From NCBI GenBank assembly GCA_021799915.1, contig JAJYZN010000041.1:1-17055 (forward strand): a stretch of 17,055 bases of DNA, read 5' to 3'. The position numbers and the translations under genes are program-made. The DNA is from Actinomycetes bacterium. GTDB lineage: Bacteria; Actinomycetota; Acidimicrobiia; Acidimicrobiales; RAAP-2. Below are positions 1 to 6,523 of the stretch, piece by piece. The notes beneath the pieces were generated by a model. That model did no database searches. It was not told where the DNA came from and saw nothing but the letters and a program-made list of their open reading frames with translations. The first letter of the stretch is position 1, and each line of letters begins with the position of its first letter.

Positions 1-1
1 C

Positions 2-646
2 CTCGACCACCACCAGCTCGGTTCGGCCTACCCCCAGCTGGACCTGGGTCGGGCGGCGTTCGGCCACGTCGGCTTGTGGGCCATGGCTGCGGTCACCGCG
101 GTCACGGCCCTCAACACCTTCAATGGAGGATTCATCACCGCATCTCGGTTCGTGTACGGCACGGCGCGTCAGGGGAGCTTGCCGCCACTGCTGGCCCGCC
201 TGAACACCAGGGCGGTGCCATGGGTGCCCGTCGTGGCCCTCGGGGCGCTGTCGCTGGTGGTCGCCCTCGTCGTCTCGGTCACCCATTCCTGGCAGGTGCT
301 GGTAGCCGTCGGGGCAGCCCTGGAGGCGATGATCTACGCCGTCGCCGCGTTCTGCACCCTGCGTCTACGGTCACGGGAACCGGACCGGCACCGGCCCTTC
401 AGGGTCCGGGCCGTGAAACTGCTCGGAGCCGCCGGCGTCGCGGTGTTCGGGGCCCTGGCGATCGTGGCGTCGGTCACGGTCGGGGACCGCACGAACTTCG
501 TTCCCCTCGTCGTCATCGTGATCGCCGGGGCACTGTCGGCCCTCTACGTGGTGAAGGTCGTTCCCGGGTTGCAAGCGGCTGAGGCCGCCCGCCGAGCGGC
601 CACCCCCCGTCGCCGCCCGCCCCGTCCGCCGGCACCGGGGCCGTGA
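2..646 (+). CDS. APC-superfamily amino acid permease, 3' part
   Basis: This is the C-terminal 214 residues of an integral membrane amino acid/polyamine permease; its 5' end lies before the window. The frame is open from base 2. The visible part contains the family-like stretch NTFNGGFITASRFVYG followed by ARQGSLPPLLARLNTR and PWVPV, the pattern around TM8 and the following cytoplasmic loop in APC transporters. Four hydrophobic segments follow, near visible residues 73-91, 97-117, 136-156 and 160-178, and then a basic, proline-rich cytoplasmic tail. Full-length members have about 12 membrane segments and 450-500 residues, so less than half is seen. The substrate cannot be told from this end. 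The gene converges on the LysM/SARP gene with a gap of only 15 bases. The family call is firm; substrate is unknown. Confidence 0.88.
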   Translation, partial: LDHHQLGSAYPQLDLGRAAFGHVGLWAMAAVTAVTALNTFNGGFITASRFVYGTARQGSLPPLLARLNTRAVPWVPVVALGALSLVVALVVSVTHSWQVLVAVGAALEAMIYAVAAFCTLRLRSREPDRHRPFRVRAVKLLGAAGVAVFGALAIVASVTVGDRTNFVPLVVIVIAGALSALYVVKVVPGLQAAEAARRAATPRRRPPRPPAPGP

Positions 647-661
647 ACGCGCGGACACCGC

Positions 662-3403
662 TCACCGCTGCGAGGTGGTGGACGCGGCGAGCCAGGAGCT
701 CCTCAGATCGGTGTAGAGCTGCTCGGTCGCCGGGGCCGGCGAGCCTCCGGGGTCGATCTCGTCCACCCGGCGCCGGCAGTCCTCCCATTCGTGACGAAGG
801 GCATCGGTGTCCCCGGCTTCGGCCGCAACCTCCATCGCGGCTCGGGACAGCGACTCGCTGTAGGGTTCGACCAGGCGGGCCCGGTCGACGGCCCAGCGGG
901 CGAGGTCGAGGTGCCCGGCGTGCCCGGCCAGCCGGGCCAGGCGGCACGCCGCGTCGACCAGGGCCGTCGCCGTGCGACGCTCGTGCCCTTCGGCGATCCA
1001 CCACGAGTAGCCGGACAGGGCACCGACCAGGGGCTCGCCTTCCACCAGGCTGAGGGCCTCGCGCAAGAGGGCCATGGCTCGCCGTGGCTCGCTGTCGTCG
1101 GCCGCGGCCACGAGGGCGACGGCCCTGGCGGCGTCCACGGTCACCGAACCCGAGATCCGGTAGTGACCGGACTTCGTGGCGAGCGGGAGGTAGGGGTCGC
1201 CCGACGGGGACGAGCCCAGCGCCCTCCTCACGGCACCGACGGTGTTGAACAGGGTCTTGGCCGCAGCATCGGTCTCGGCGGTGCCGAGGACCCGGGTCCT
1301 CAGTCGGTCACCGGTGACCACGTCGGGGAAGTGGAGCGCCAGGTAGGCGACGAGCTCGACCACACGGCGAGCCCGCTTCGGTGTGAGCTCGCCGTTCAGA
1401 CCTTCGATACGAGGGACGCTGGTGAGGAGGCGGACCTCGACCGGCCCGGGAGCCAGCGAGATCGACCTCGCCGGGCTCCGGACGACCCCGGTGCCCGACG
1501 TTGCCGGCCCGCCGGTCGCCGGCCGTGGAGACCCGGAGTCGTCGCCAACCGGGTCGTCCGGCCCTGAGATGTCGCCGGAGACGATACCGTCCGGGCCGAC
1601 CATCCGACACGGATGCAGGGTGAGCCCCAGTGGTTGCACGGTGATCCCCGATTCGTCGACGAGCAGCGTCAGGTCGGTCGGGGACGTCGGGGTCGTGGTC
1701 ACGATCCCGCAGCGGGCCGACGTGACGTCGGTGAGGTCCGCCGCATCCCCGAAGAAGATCACCGGGCCCACGGCGCCAGTGGCGGCCATCTCGGCCACGG
1801 TGGCGTCGTCGGTGACGGTGAGCCGATCAGCCCAGGTCCAGCTCTCGGCGGTCAGCCGCAGTTGCCAGACCAGGTCGTCAGCTCCTGTCCCGAGGACGGC
1901 CAGGACGGTGCCGGCCCCGACCGGTCCGTACCACGTCCCCCGGTCGCCGTCACCGAGAGCCACCAGCGCCGGGATCCAGGGGTCAACCGTGTCGAGGTCC
2001 ACCGAGTCCGCCGTGCCGAGTTCCGCGGGGATCCACCAGGTGGTGGGCCCCGACCGTCGCCAGGGCTCGGGCGCCCAGTCCACCGGGCTCGCCAGGACCA
2101 GCTCGACCCCGTCGGGCCCGGCCCGGACCAGCCGGACCGACGGCGCCTGGTGGGCCCGACCGCTTCGGCCCAGCGCGTCGGCCAGGAGGAAGTTGGCCGT
2201 CTCGAGGAGCGTGGAGGCTGGCACGCCCTCGACGAGGCCGGACACCGTGGACGTGCCGTCGTCCTCGGGGTCGATCCCTGCGGCCCCTGTTGTGCCGAAG
2301 TCCACGGGTCCGATCAGGCCGGAGAACGTGCGGGCCCGCCGGGCCCGCCGGGCCCGGCGGGCCCGGCGGGCGACCAGGGCTGCCGCCAGCGTGCCCGCAC
2401 CCAGGGCCGCCAGATCGGGAAGGGGGAGCGGACCCTGCTCCTCGGCAGGGCGCTGCCCGTGGGGGTCGCGCGCCGGGTGGGGGTCGCGCGCCGGTCGGGG
2501 GGCTCCGTGAACCGCCGGGCGCAGGATCGCCGGCCTGGGATCCGGCACCCGATCGACCGGCGCCGGCACGGCTGTCGTGGCCTTCGCCGTGGTGGCAGGG
2601 GCCGTGATCGGTGTGGTGGCGGCACCCGGGTCCGGGAGGACGAGCTGCCACCCCGGCTCCAGGAGGGAGGGGTCGGTGAACGTCGAGCCACCGGCCATGC
2701 CCCGGCCCATGTTGGCCTGGGCGATCAGCGTCCAGTCGCTGCCGTCGTGGTAGAAGCGCTCGGCGATCGACCACAGGGAGTCTCCGGTGGACACCGTGTA
2801 CGAAGCGGGAAGGGGTGTCGGGCTCGGGCCGGGTTCCGGTGTCGGCACCGAAGGGGCGGTCGGGGCTTGGGTCCCGGGCGGAGAGGCGGGTGACCCCGGA
2901 GGGTCGAACATCACTCCGGCACTTGCGTAGGACGTGCCGTTCATGGCCAACGATCCGTCTCGGCCTCCGCCCACGTGTCGCGGGGTGGTCGCCGCCGGCG
3001 GCCGCATTCCCAGTCCCGACGCTCCGGCGGGCGCCGAGATAGTCAGCCCGAGCGAAGCCAGTGCCAAGACTGCGGCCGCAATACGCGTGGCCAGCCAGTC
3101 GGGGACTGTGGACCAGTCACCACCTCCGGCGTTCCCGCTGCGAACCCGGACGGCGACGGACGCCAGCATTGACCGGCAGCAGCAGGCCCAGGCCATCCAC
3201 GCCGTCAGCGTGAGGAGGTCCAGCAGGGCACGGCGGGACACGATGTCCCGGCCGGCCCAATGCGCAGGGACGGGCCAGCCCACCGCGGCGACGAGCACGG
3301 CCGGCACGGCGACGAACACCACGATCCCGGCGACGATCCCGGTGACGACTGGCGCCGCGCCCCCGGTCGTGCGGCGCTCGGTCGGAGACGTGTGATCAGC
3401 CAC
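662..3403 (-). CDS. Transmembrane LysM and SARP (wHTH-BTAD) regulator
   Basis: A 913-residue protein starting at GTG, overlapping the upstream gene's stop by 8 bases. Domains in order: hydrophobic segments near 19-43, 61-82 and 106-124; a proline-rich linker; a LysM domain at about 201-257 (SYTVSTGDSLWSIAERFY, ending in GWQLVLP); a Pro/Thr/Ala-rich linker; a fourth hydrophobic segment near 329-345 followed at once by an Arg-Arg-Ala run (346-358); a region of unknown fold (about 365-600); a winged helix at about 655-760 (RRVVELVAYLALHFPDVVTG, TLFNTVGAVRRALG); and a BTAD helical domain at about 765-905. Basic residues after segment four suggest a cytoplasmic C-terminus, so LysM would face the wall and the DNA-binding domain the cytoplasm. 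LysM binds N-acetylglucosamine-containing wall polymers, and wHTH-BTAD domains activate transcription in SARP regulators. Target genes are unknown. Related proteins often sit beside pilus (tad) genes, but none are present here. Confidence 0.88.
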   Translation of the reverse strand: MADHTSPTERRTTGGAAPVVTGIVAGIVVFVAVPAVLVAAVGWPVPAHWAGRDIVSRRALLDLLTLTAWMAWACCCRSMLASVAVRVRSGNAGGGDWSTVPDWLATRIAAAVLALASLGLTISAPAGASGLGMRPPAATTPRHVGGGRDGSLAMNGTSYASAGVMFDPPGSPASPPGTQAPTAPSVPTPEPGPSPTPLPASYTVSTGDSLWSIAERFYHDGSDWTLIAQANMGRGMAGGSTFTDPSLLEPGWQLVLPDPGAATTPITAPATTAKATTAVPAPVDRVPDPRPAILRPAVHGAPRPARDPHPARDPHGQRPAEEQGPLPLPDLAALGAGTLAAALVARRARRARRARRARTFSGLIGPVDFGTTGAAGIDPEDDGTSTVSGLVEGVPASTLLETANFLLADALGRSGRAHQAPSVRLVRAGPDGVELVLASPVDWAPEPWRRSGPTTWWIPAELGTADSVDLDTVDPWIPALVALGDGDRGTWYGPVGAGTVLAVLGTGADDLVWQLRLTAESWTWADRLTVTDDATVAEMAATGAVGPVIFFGDAADLTDVTSARCGIVTTTPTSPTDLTLLVDESGITVQPLGLTLHPCRMVGPDGIVSGDISGPDDPVGDDSGSPRPATGGPATSGTGVVRSPARSISLAPGPVEVRLLTSVPRIEGLNGELTPKRARRVVELVAYLALHFPDVVTGDRLRTRVLGTAETDAAAKTLFNTVGAVRRALGSSPSGDPYLPLATKSGHYRISGSVTVDAARAVALVAAADDSEPRRAMALLREALSLVEGEPLVGALSGYSWWIAEGHERRTATALVDAACRLARLAGHAGHLDLARWAVDRARLVEPYSESLSRAAMEVAAEAGDTDALRHEWEDCRRRVDEIDPGGSPAPATEQLYTDLRSSWLAASTTSQR
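2334..2371. repeat. Perfect 38-bp G/C palindrome
   Basis: Every base pairs with its mirror base around a centre between 2352 and 2353. It consists only of G and C and is built from alternating GGGCCC and CGCC/GGCG blocks. It lies in the LysM/SARP gene and encodes the Arg-Arg-Ala repeat that follows the last membrane segment. The transcript could fold into a very stable hairpin with a minimal loop. Confidence 0.9.
2461..2496. repeat. 18-bp tandem repeat, two copies
   Basis: Units 2461-2478 and 2479-2496 differ only in the last bases (GGGT against GGTC region). Read on the minus strand they encode the doubled hexapeptide ARDPHP/ARDPHG in the linker of the LysM/SARP protein, between the LysM domain and the last membrane segment. 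This is probably a linker-length polymorphism by slippage. Confidence 0.8.
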
Positions 3404-4130
3404 CCGTCGGTCCTATCGTGAGGAGGTAGGACACCGTGCTCGGAAGCGACGGTGTCTCGGCGACGGAGACTTCACATGTCCCCGGAGCACCGGCCGGCTC
3501 GGGCAACGACACCGAAAGGCCCGACGGGCCCGAGCGGGAGGTGTGGGCCGTAGGGCACGAGATCGTAAGGGTCAGCACCGGCGAGCCGGTCCAGTCGGCC
3601 GAAGCCACCACCCCATTCGACGCGGGAGCCTGATAGGTGGCCGAGACGTTTTCGGGGTAGACGAGGTTCCCTGGATCTGACTGGCCGGTACCCGCGGCCG
3701 CCGCCGAGACCGCCGTGGTCGGCGAGGGCACCGCGGCGGTCGATGGTGCCGAGACCGGCGACGCCGGGGCGGACGTCGTCGTGGTGGTAGTCGAGCGGTA
3801 CGGCTCGGACGAGGCGGAGACCCCGGTGGCAGGGCTCGGGAGCCCTGGGGCGACGGCGGTGGACGCGGCGAGCGACTCAACCGGCGACGGCTTCGCCATC
3901 ACCGGGTCGGGCGCCGGCTCGTGGTGTGGAGCTCGACGGACCGTCGTCGGGCGGGCTCGTGGCACGGCACCTTTCCGGGCCACAGGGGCGGCCATCACCA
4001 CGGCCATCAACGCCAGCACCACCGCGAGCACGGCCCACGGGCTGGCTCGAACGACCAGTCGGCGATCACCGTGTCCCGTGGCCCCTCCCTTCCCCCGGAG
4101 TTTGCCGAAAGTATACGCATAGTCATGCAA
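3396..4130 (-). CDS. Membrane-anchored Ser/Thr/Pro-rich exported protein
   Basis: A 244-residue protein with a basic N-terminus, one hydrophobic segment at about 33-49, then a long low-complexity Pro/Ala/Ser/Thr stalk (about 52-150, including a run of six Thr at 114-119). The compact C-terminal part (about 155-240) looks beta-rich and has two Cys (192 and 219) that could form a disulfide outside the cell. I do not recognise a named family. The start is TTG at 4130: the in-frame codon directly before it is TGA, and no other in-frame ATG, GTG or TTG precedes the membrane segment. The start overlaps the stop of the upstream sigma-like gene by 8 bases, and its own stop overlaps the next gene's GTG by 8 bases, so the three genes are probably translationally coupled. 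Position and topology suggest an extracytoplasmic partner of the LysM/SARP protein; this is inference. Confidence 0.7.
   Translation of the reverse strand: MHDYAYTFGKLRGKGGATGHGDRRLVVRASPWAVLAVVLALMAVVMAAPVARKGAVPRARPTTVRRAPHHEPAPDPVMAKPSPVESLAASTAVAPGLPSPATGVSASSEPYRSTTTTTTSAPASPVSAPSTAAVPSPTTAVSAAAAGTGQSDPGNLVYPENVSATYQAPASNGVVASADWTGSPVLTLTISCPTAHTSRSGPSGLSVSLPEPAGAPGTCEVSVAETPSLPSTVSYLLTIGPTGG
4110..4115 (-). promoter_or_regulatory. Possible internal -10 box TATACT
   Basis: Read on the minus strand, 4115-4110 is TATACT, a close match to the actinobacterial -10 consensus. It lies 15 bases inside the membrane-protein gene, and a purine-rich stretch follows at about 4101-4086. No usable in-frame start follows before the membrane segment. 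Either it drives the downstream genes from inside the operon or it is a chance match. Confidence 0.3.
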
Positions 4131-4866
4131 TCAGTGCCCGTGCGGCCCGATCCCGGCGGACGGTCGCCTGGCGTCGCGACTCTCCAGTCAGACGGGCCAC
4201 CTCGGAGACCGGGATGCCCAGTACCTGGTTGGCGTAGAGGGTGGCCGTGTCTGCCGGATCCACACCTTGACCGACCAGACCATCGATCGACCGGGCCAAC
4301 TCCTCGAGGCCCGACGAGTCCTCGGCCCACAGCTGGGTGAGCGGGGCCTCCGGGTCGAGCTGCGTGGGTGCCGCCCTCTCTCGAAGGGTCCTTTGGTGGA
4401 GGAGCTGTCGCCGGAGGCGGCAGCGGACGGCGGAGAGCAGGTCTCCGGCGGCGTAGGCGCGATCCTGCCCGGACCACTCGGCGATGACCTCCCACGCGGT
4501 CGTGATCGCGTCGACGAAGAACACGCCCCCCGACTCCCAGTCCCCACCCCGACCCCACGACAGCCGGTGGGCCACGGTGACCAGACCGGGGACCACGGAC
4601 TGGAGGGCGGCCCGGGGCACCATGGGGTGGACGCCCTGGGATCGGAGCATGGCCCGAAAGCATCCGGCGGCGCGTTCACGCTCCGCGGGTTCGTGCGCTC
4701 CTCTCATGACGACCACCAGCCAACCGAGGTCGGACACCCCGAGCGCCGCCACCTCGGGTTCGGCCCGTGCCAGCAGTGTGAGGCCGCGGCGGGACGCGGC
4801 TCCGTGGCAGGTGGCGTCCCATTCGGCGTTCAAGCGGTCGATTGGCCTGAAAGTGTGAGGTTCCAT
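4123..4866 (-). CDS. Sigma-70-like HTH protein, first gene of the LysM/SARP operon
   Basis: A 247-residue soluble protein if read from ATG 4866 (MEPHTFRPIDRLN). The frame is open to GTG 4929, but the extra 21 residues look non-coding. The C-terminus (about 207-245) carries a helix-turn-helix like sigma-70 region 4: VLGIPVSEVARLTGESRRQA followed by a basic helix. The middle (about 115-165) contains an aromatic and Arg-rich segment, AWEVIAEWSGQDRAYAAGDL followed by RCRLRRQLLHQR, loosely like region 2. It lacks clear full-length sigma motifs, so it may be a degenerate sigma factor or a DNA-binding regulator. It overlaps the next gene by 8 bases and diverges from the 133-residue gene at 4996. No good ribosome binding site or -10 box is seen before 4866, so the start is uncertain. 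Confidence 0.65.
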   Translation of the reverse strand: MEPHTFRPIDRLNAEWDATCHGAASRRGLTLLARAEPEVAALGVSDLGWLVVVMRGAHEPAERERAAGCFRAMLRSQGVHPMVPRAALQSVVPGLVTVAHRLSWGRGGDWESGGVFFVDAITTAWEVIAEWSGQDRAYAAGDLLSAVRCRLRRQLLHQRTLRERAAPTQLDPEAPLTQLWAEDSSGLEELARSIDGLVGQGVDPADTATLYANQVLGIPVSEVARLTGESRRQATVRRDRAARALIA

Positions 4867-4982
4867 GCGGCAACGGTGACGCCAGAGCCTCCCCCCTTCG
4901 CTCCCACCGGTGCTCCACCTCGTCATCACCGGGGAGACGGGACCGCGACGAAGGCGGGCTCTGGTCCCACCCCGCTTCCCAC

Positions 4983-4988
4983 TACAGT
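4983..4988 (+). promoter_or_regulatory. -10 box TACAGT of a leaderless promoter
   Basis: TACAGT fits TANNNT and is followed by exactly 7 bases and then GTG at 4996. This spacing places the transcription start at the start codon. It supports GTG 4996 over the in-frame GTG at 4987. Confidence 0.6.
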
Positions 4989-4995
4989 GCCCTCC

Positions 4996-5397
4996 GTGGA
5001 CATCGAGGAGTTCTACGACGCCGACGAGCGTCGCCGTCGCTCACCCGAGATCGAGCTCGGTCGGGATTGGCGTGACCGTTTCGGAGTCCGCCACGAGCTC
5101 AATTGGCTGGAGGACACCGGCGAGCTCTACGTCATGCGTGAGCCGGTGCCCCGGGAGTGGGCCGATCCCTTCGGGGGAATCCACTACCAGGGCACGCACG
5201 AAGTCGAACAAGGCGAGGTCGAGGGGATGACCGTGTCGGTGGTGGGCACCGTGGCCGCCCGTCCGGCCCTCGAGACTGCCCTCGAGGGATGGGAAGAGGC
5301 GATGCCCCATCCCGACAGCGTGGCCTGGCTGGTGGAGCGGCTCCGCCGTCACGGGATCCTCGGAACCGCTGACCCGGCCTCGCCCCTGGACGCCTGA
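4996..5397 (+). CDS. Unknown 133-residue acidic protein
   Basis: The frame stays open far upstream, but the coding-like sequence begins at GTG 4996 (VDIEEFYDADERRRRSPEIE), which a TACAGT box precedes by 7 bases. The protein is soluble and rich in Glu, Asp, Arg and Trp, with no membrane segment or signal peptide. Notable stretches are ELGRDWRDRFGVRHELNWLE, TGELYVMREPVPREW and a C-terminal helical part (WEEAMPHPDSVAWLVERLRR). I do not recognise the family. It diverges from the sigma-like gene and ends 25 bases from the convergent phosphotransferase gene. Codon use with G/C third positions and the leaderless promoter argue that it is a real gene. Confidence 0.65.
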   Translation: MDIEEFYDADERRRRSPEIELGRDWRDRFGVRHELNWLEDTGELYVMREPVPREWADPFGGIHYQGTHEVEQGEVEGMTVSVVGTVAARPALETALEGWEEAMPHPDSVAWLVERLRRHGILGTADPASPLDA

Positions 5398-5422
5398 ATC
5401 GTCGCCCCGGAGCACCGCTGGG

Positions 5423-6511
5423 TCAGCCGCCGGGTGGGGGCAGGCCGAGCATCTGAGCCGTGAACTGGGTGGCCAGGTTGTTCACGCCCATGTCCGTGTC
5501 GGCCGGGAGCTGCCCGCTCCCCACCATGAGATCGGCGAGCCGGCACATGATCACCGAGAACCGGAAGCCCGAGAACACCTCGTAGTACTCGAGGTCCGCC
5601 AGCGGGCGGCCGATGAGCTCGGCGTAGCGCTGCACCGTCTCCTCGCGGCTCGGGAAGCCCGGTGGCCGAGGTACGTTCAGACCCTCGGTGAACTGACGGT
5701 CGAAGTACAGCCACCACCCGAGATCGAGCTCGGGTGGGCCCAACGTGGCCATCTCCCAGTCGAGCACTGCGGCCGGGGTGAAGTCGTCCCAGATGATGTT
5801 GCCCGGGCGTGCGTCTCCCCAGCAGAGAACGGGGTCCCCGTCCCGCCGGGGTCGATGGTCGACCAGCCAGCGCCACGCGGCCTCGGCCACCGGCTGGGGC
5901 CGGCCCTGGGCCGTCCAGTCCAGGAACGCCCGGTAGTAGTCCAATTGCTGGTCGAGGCCGGGACGTCCCGGCAGGCGCTCCCCGAGGCATCCGAGCCCCA
6001 GCCCCCGCCAGTCGGCCCGGTGGACGCGGGCCATGGCCTCCAGGCCCGTCCACCACATCCTCTCCTGGTCCGCCGGTGCGGCGTCGACCACCCAGCCCTC
6101 CATGGTGTAGGGGAGGTTGTCGGGTGGCACCAGACCGTCGACGTGATCCATGGTGAAGAAGGGCACGCCCAACCACGACGGGTCGTCCTCGAACCAGCCG
6201 AGCTTCGGGAGCGGAAGCCCGATCTGTCCGTCGGCCAGTGCGGCCATCACCCGGTACTGGATGGAGAAGTCGGCGTCGAGGAACAAAACGTTGCGGGTGG
6301 GTGCCACCCGAACCACCAGTCGCCGGTCGACCGGACCGTCGCTGCCCTGCCAGGAGGCCCGGCACAGGATCGTCTCGTTCGAGAAACCGTTCGACTCCGG
6401 AGCCTGCACGTGGGCGACACCGGGTTCGGCATCAGCCGGGAGGCGGGTGGCCAACCACCGGGCCAGGGTGGTCGCCACCTCGTCGGGGTCACGACCGGCG
6501 TTGTCGGGCAT
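5423..6511 (-). CDS. APH/ACAD10-like phosphotransferase family protein
   Basis: A 362-residue protein of the aminoglycoside phosphotransferase (APH) kinase-like fold. Seen: an N-lobe segment RLVVRVAP (64-71) with the usual beta-strand pattern; the catalytic loop LCWGDARPGNIIW (229-241), with Asp233 as the likely base and Asn238 for metal binding; and the metal motif VLDWEMATLGPPELDLGWW (249-267), with Asp251. The catalytic loop has Trp where many APH proteins have His (HGD), a variant common in actinobacterial members. In this subgroup the likely substrates are small hydroxylated or acyl compounds rather than antibiotics, so a resistance role should not be assumed. The start at ATG 6511 is supported by a TAGGCT box 6 bases upstream. 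It lies downstream of the diguanylate cyclase gene, whose stop codon overlaps that box. Confidence 0.82.
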   Translation of the reverse strand: MPDNAGRDPDEVATTLARWLATRLPADAEPGVAHVQAPESNGFSNETILCRASWQGSDGPVDRRLVVRVAPTRNVLFLDADFSIQYRVMAALADGQIGLPLPKLGWFEDDPSWLGVPFFTMDHVDGLVPPDNLPYTMEGWVVDAAPADQERMWWTGLEAMARVHRADWRGLGLGCLGERLPGRPGLDQQLDYYRAFLDWTAQGRPQPVAEAAWRWLVDHRPRRDGDPVLCWGDARPGNIIWDDFTPAAVLDWEMATLGPPELDLGWWLYFDRQFTEGLNVPRPPGFPSREETVQRYAELIGRPLADLEYYEVFSGFRFSVIMCRLADLMVGSGQLPADTDMGVNNLATQFTAQMLGLPPPGG

Positions 6512-6517
6512 GGGGGG

Positions 6518-6523
6518 AGCCTA
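6518..6523 (-). promoter_or_regulatory. -10 box TAGGCT of a leaderless promoter
   Basis: Read on the minus strand this is TAGGCT followed by 6 bases and ATG 6511. It overlaps the TAG stop codon of the upstream diguanylate cyclase gene (6521-6523), so the phosphotransferase may have its own start of transcription inside the two-gene unit. Confidence 0.5.

Noticed and set aside
5423..6511. Aminoglycoside resistance gene
   Set aside because: The fold is APH-like, but the WGDARPGN loop and overall pattern match the broad actinobacterial phosphotransferase group rather than known resistance enzymes.
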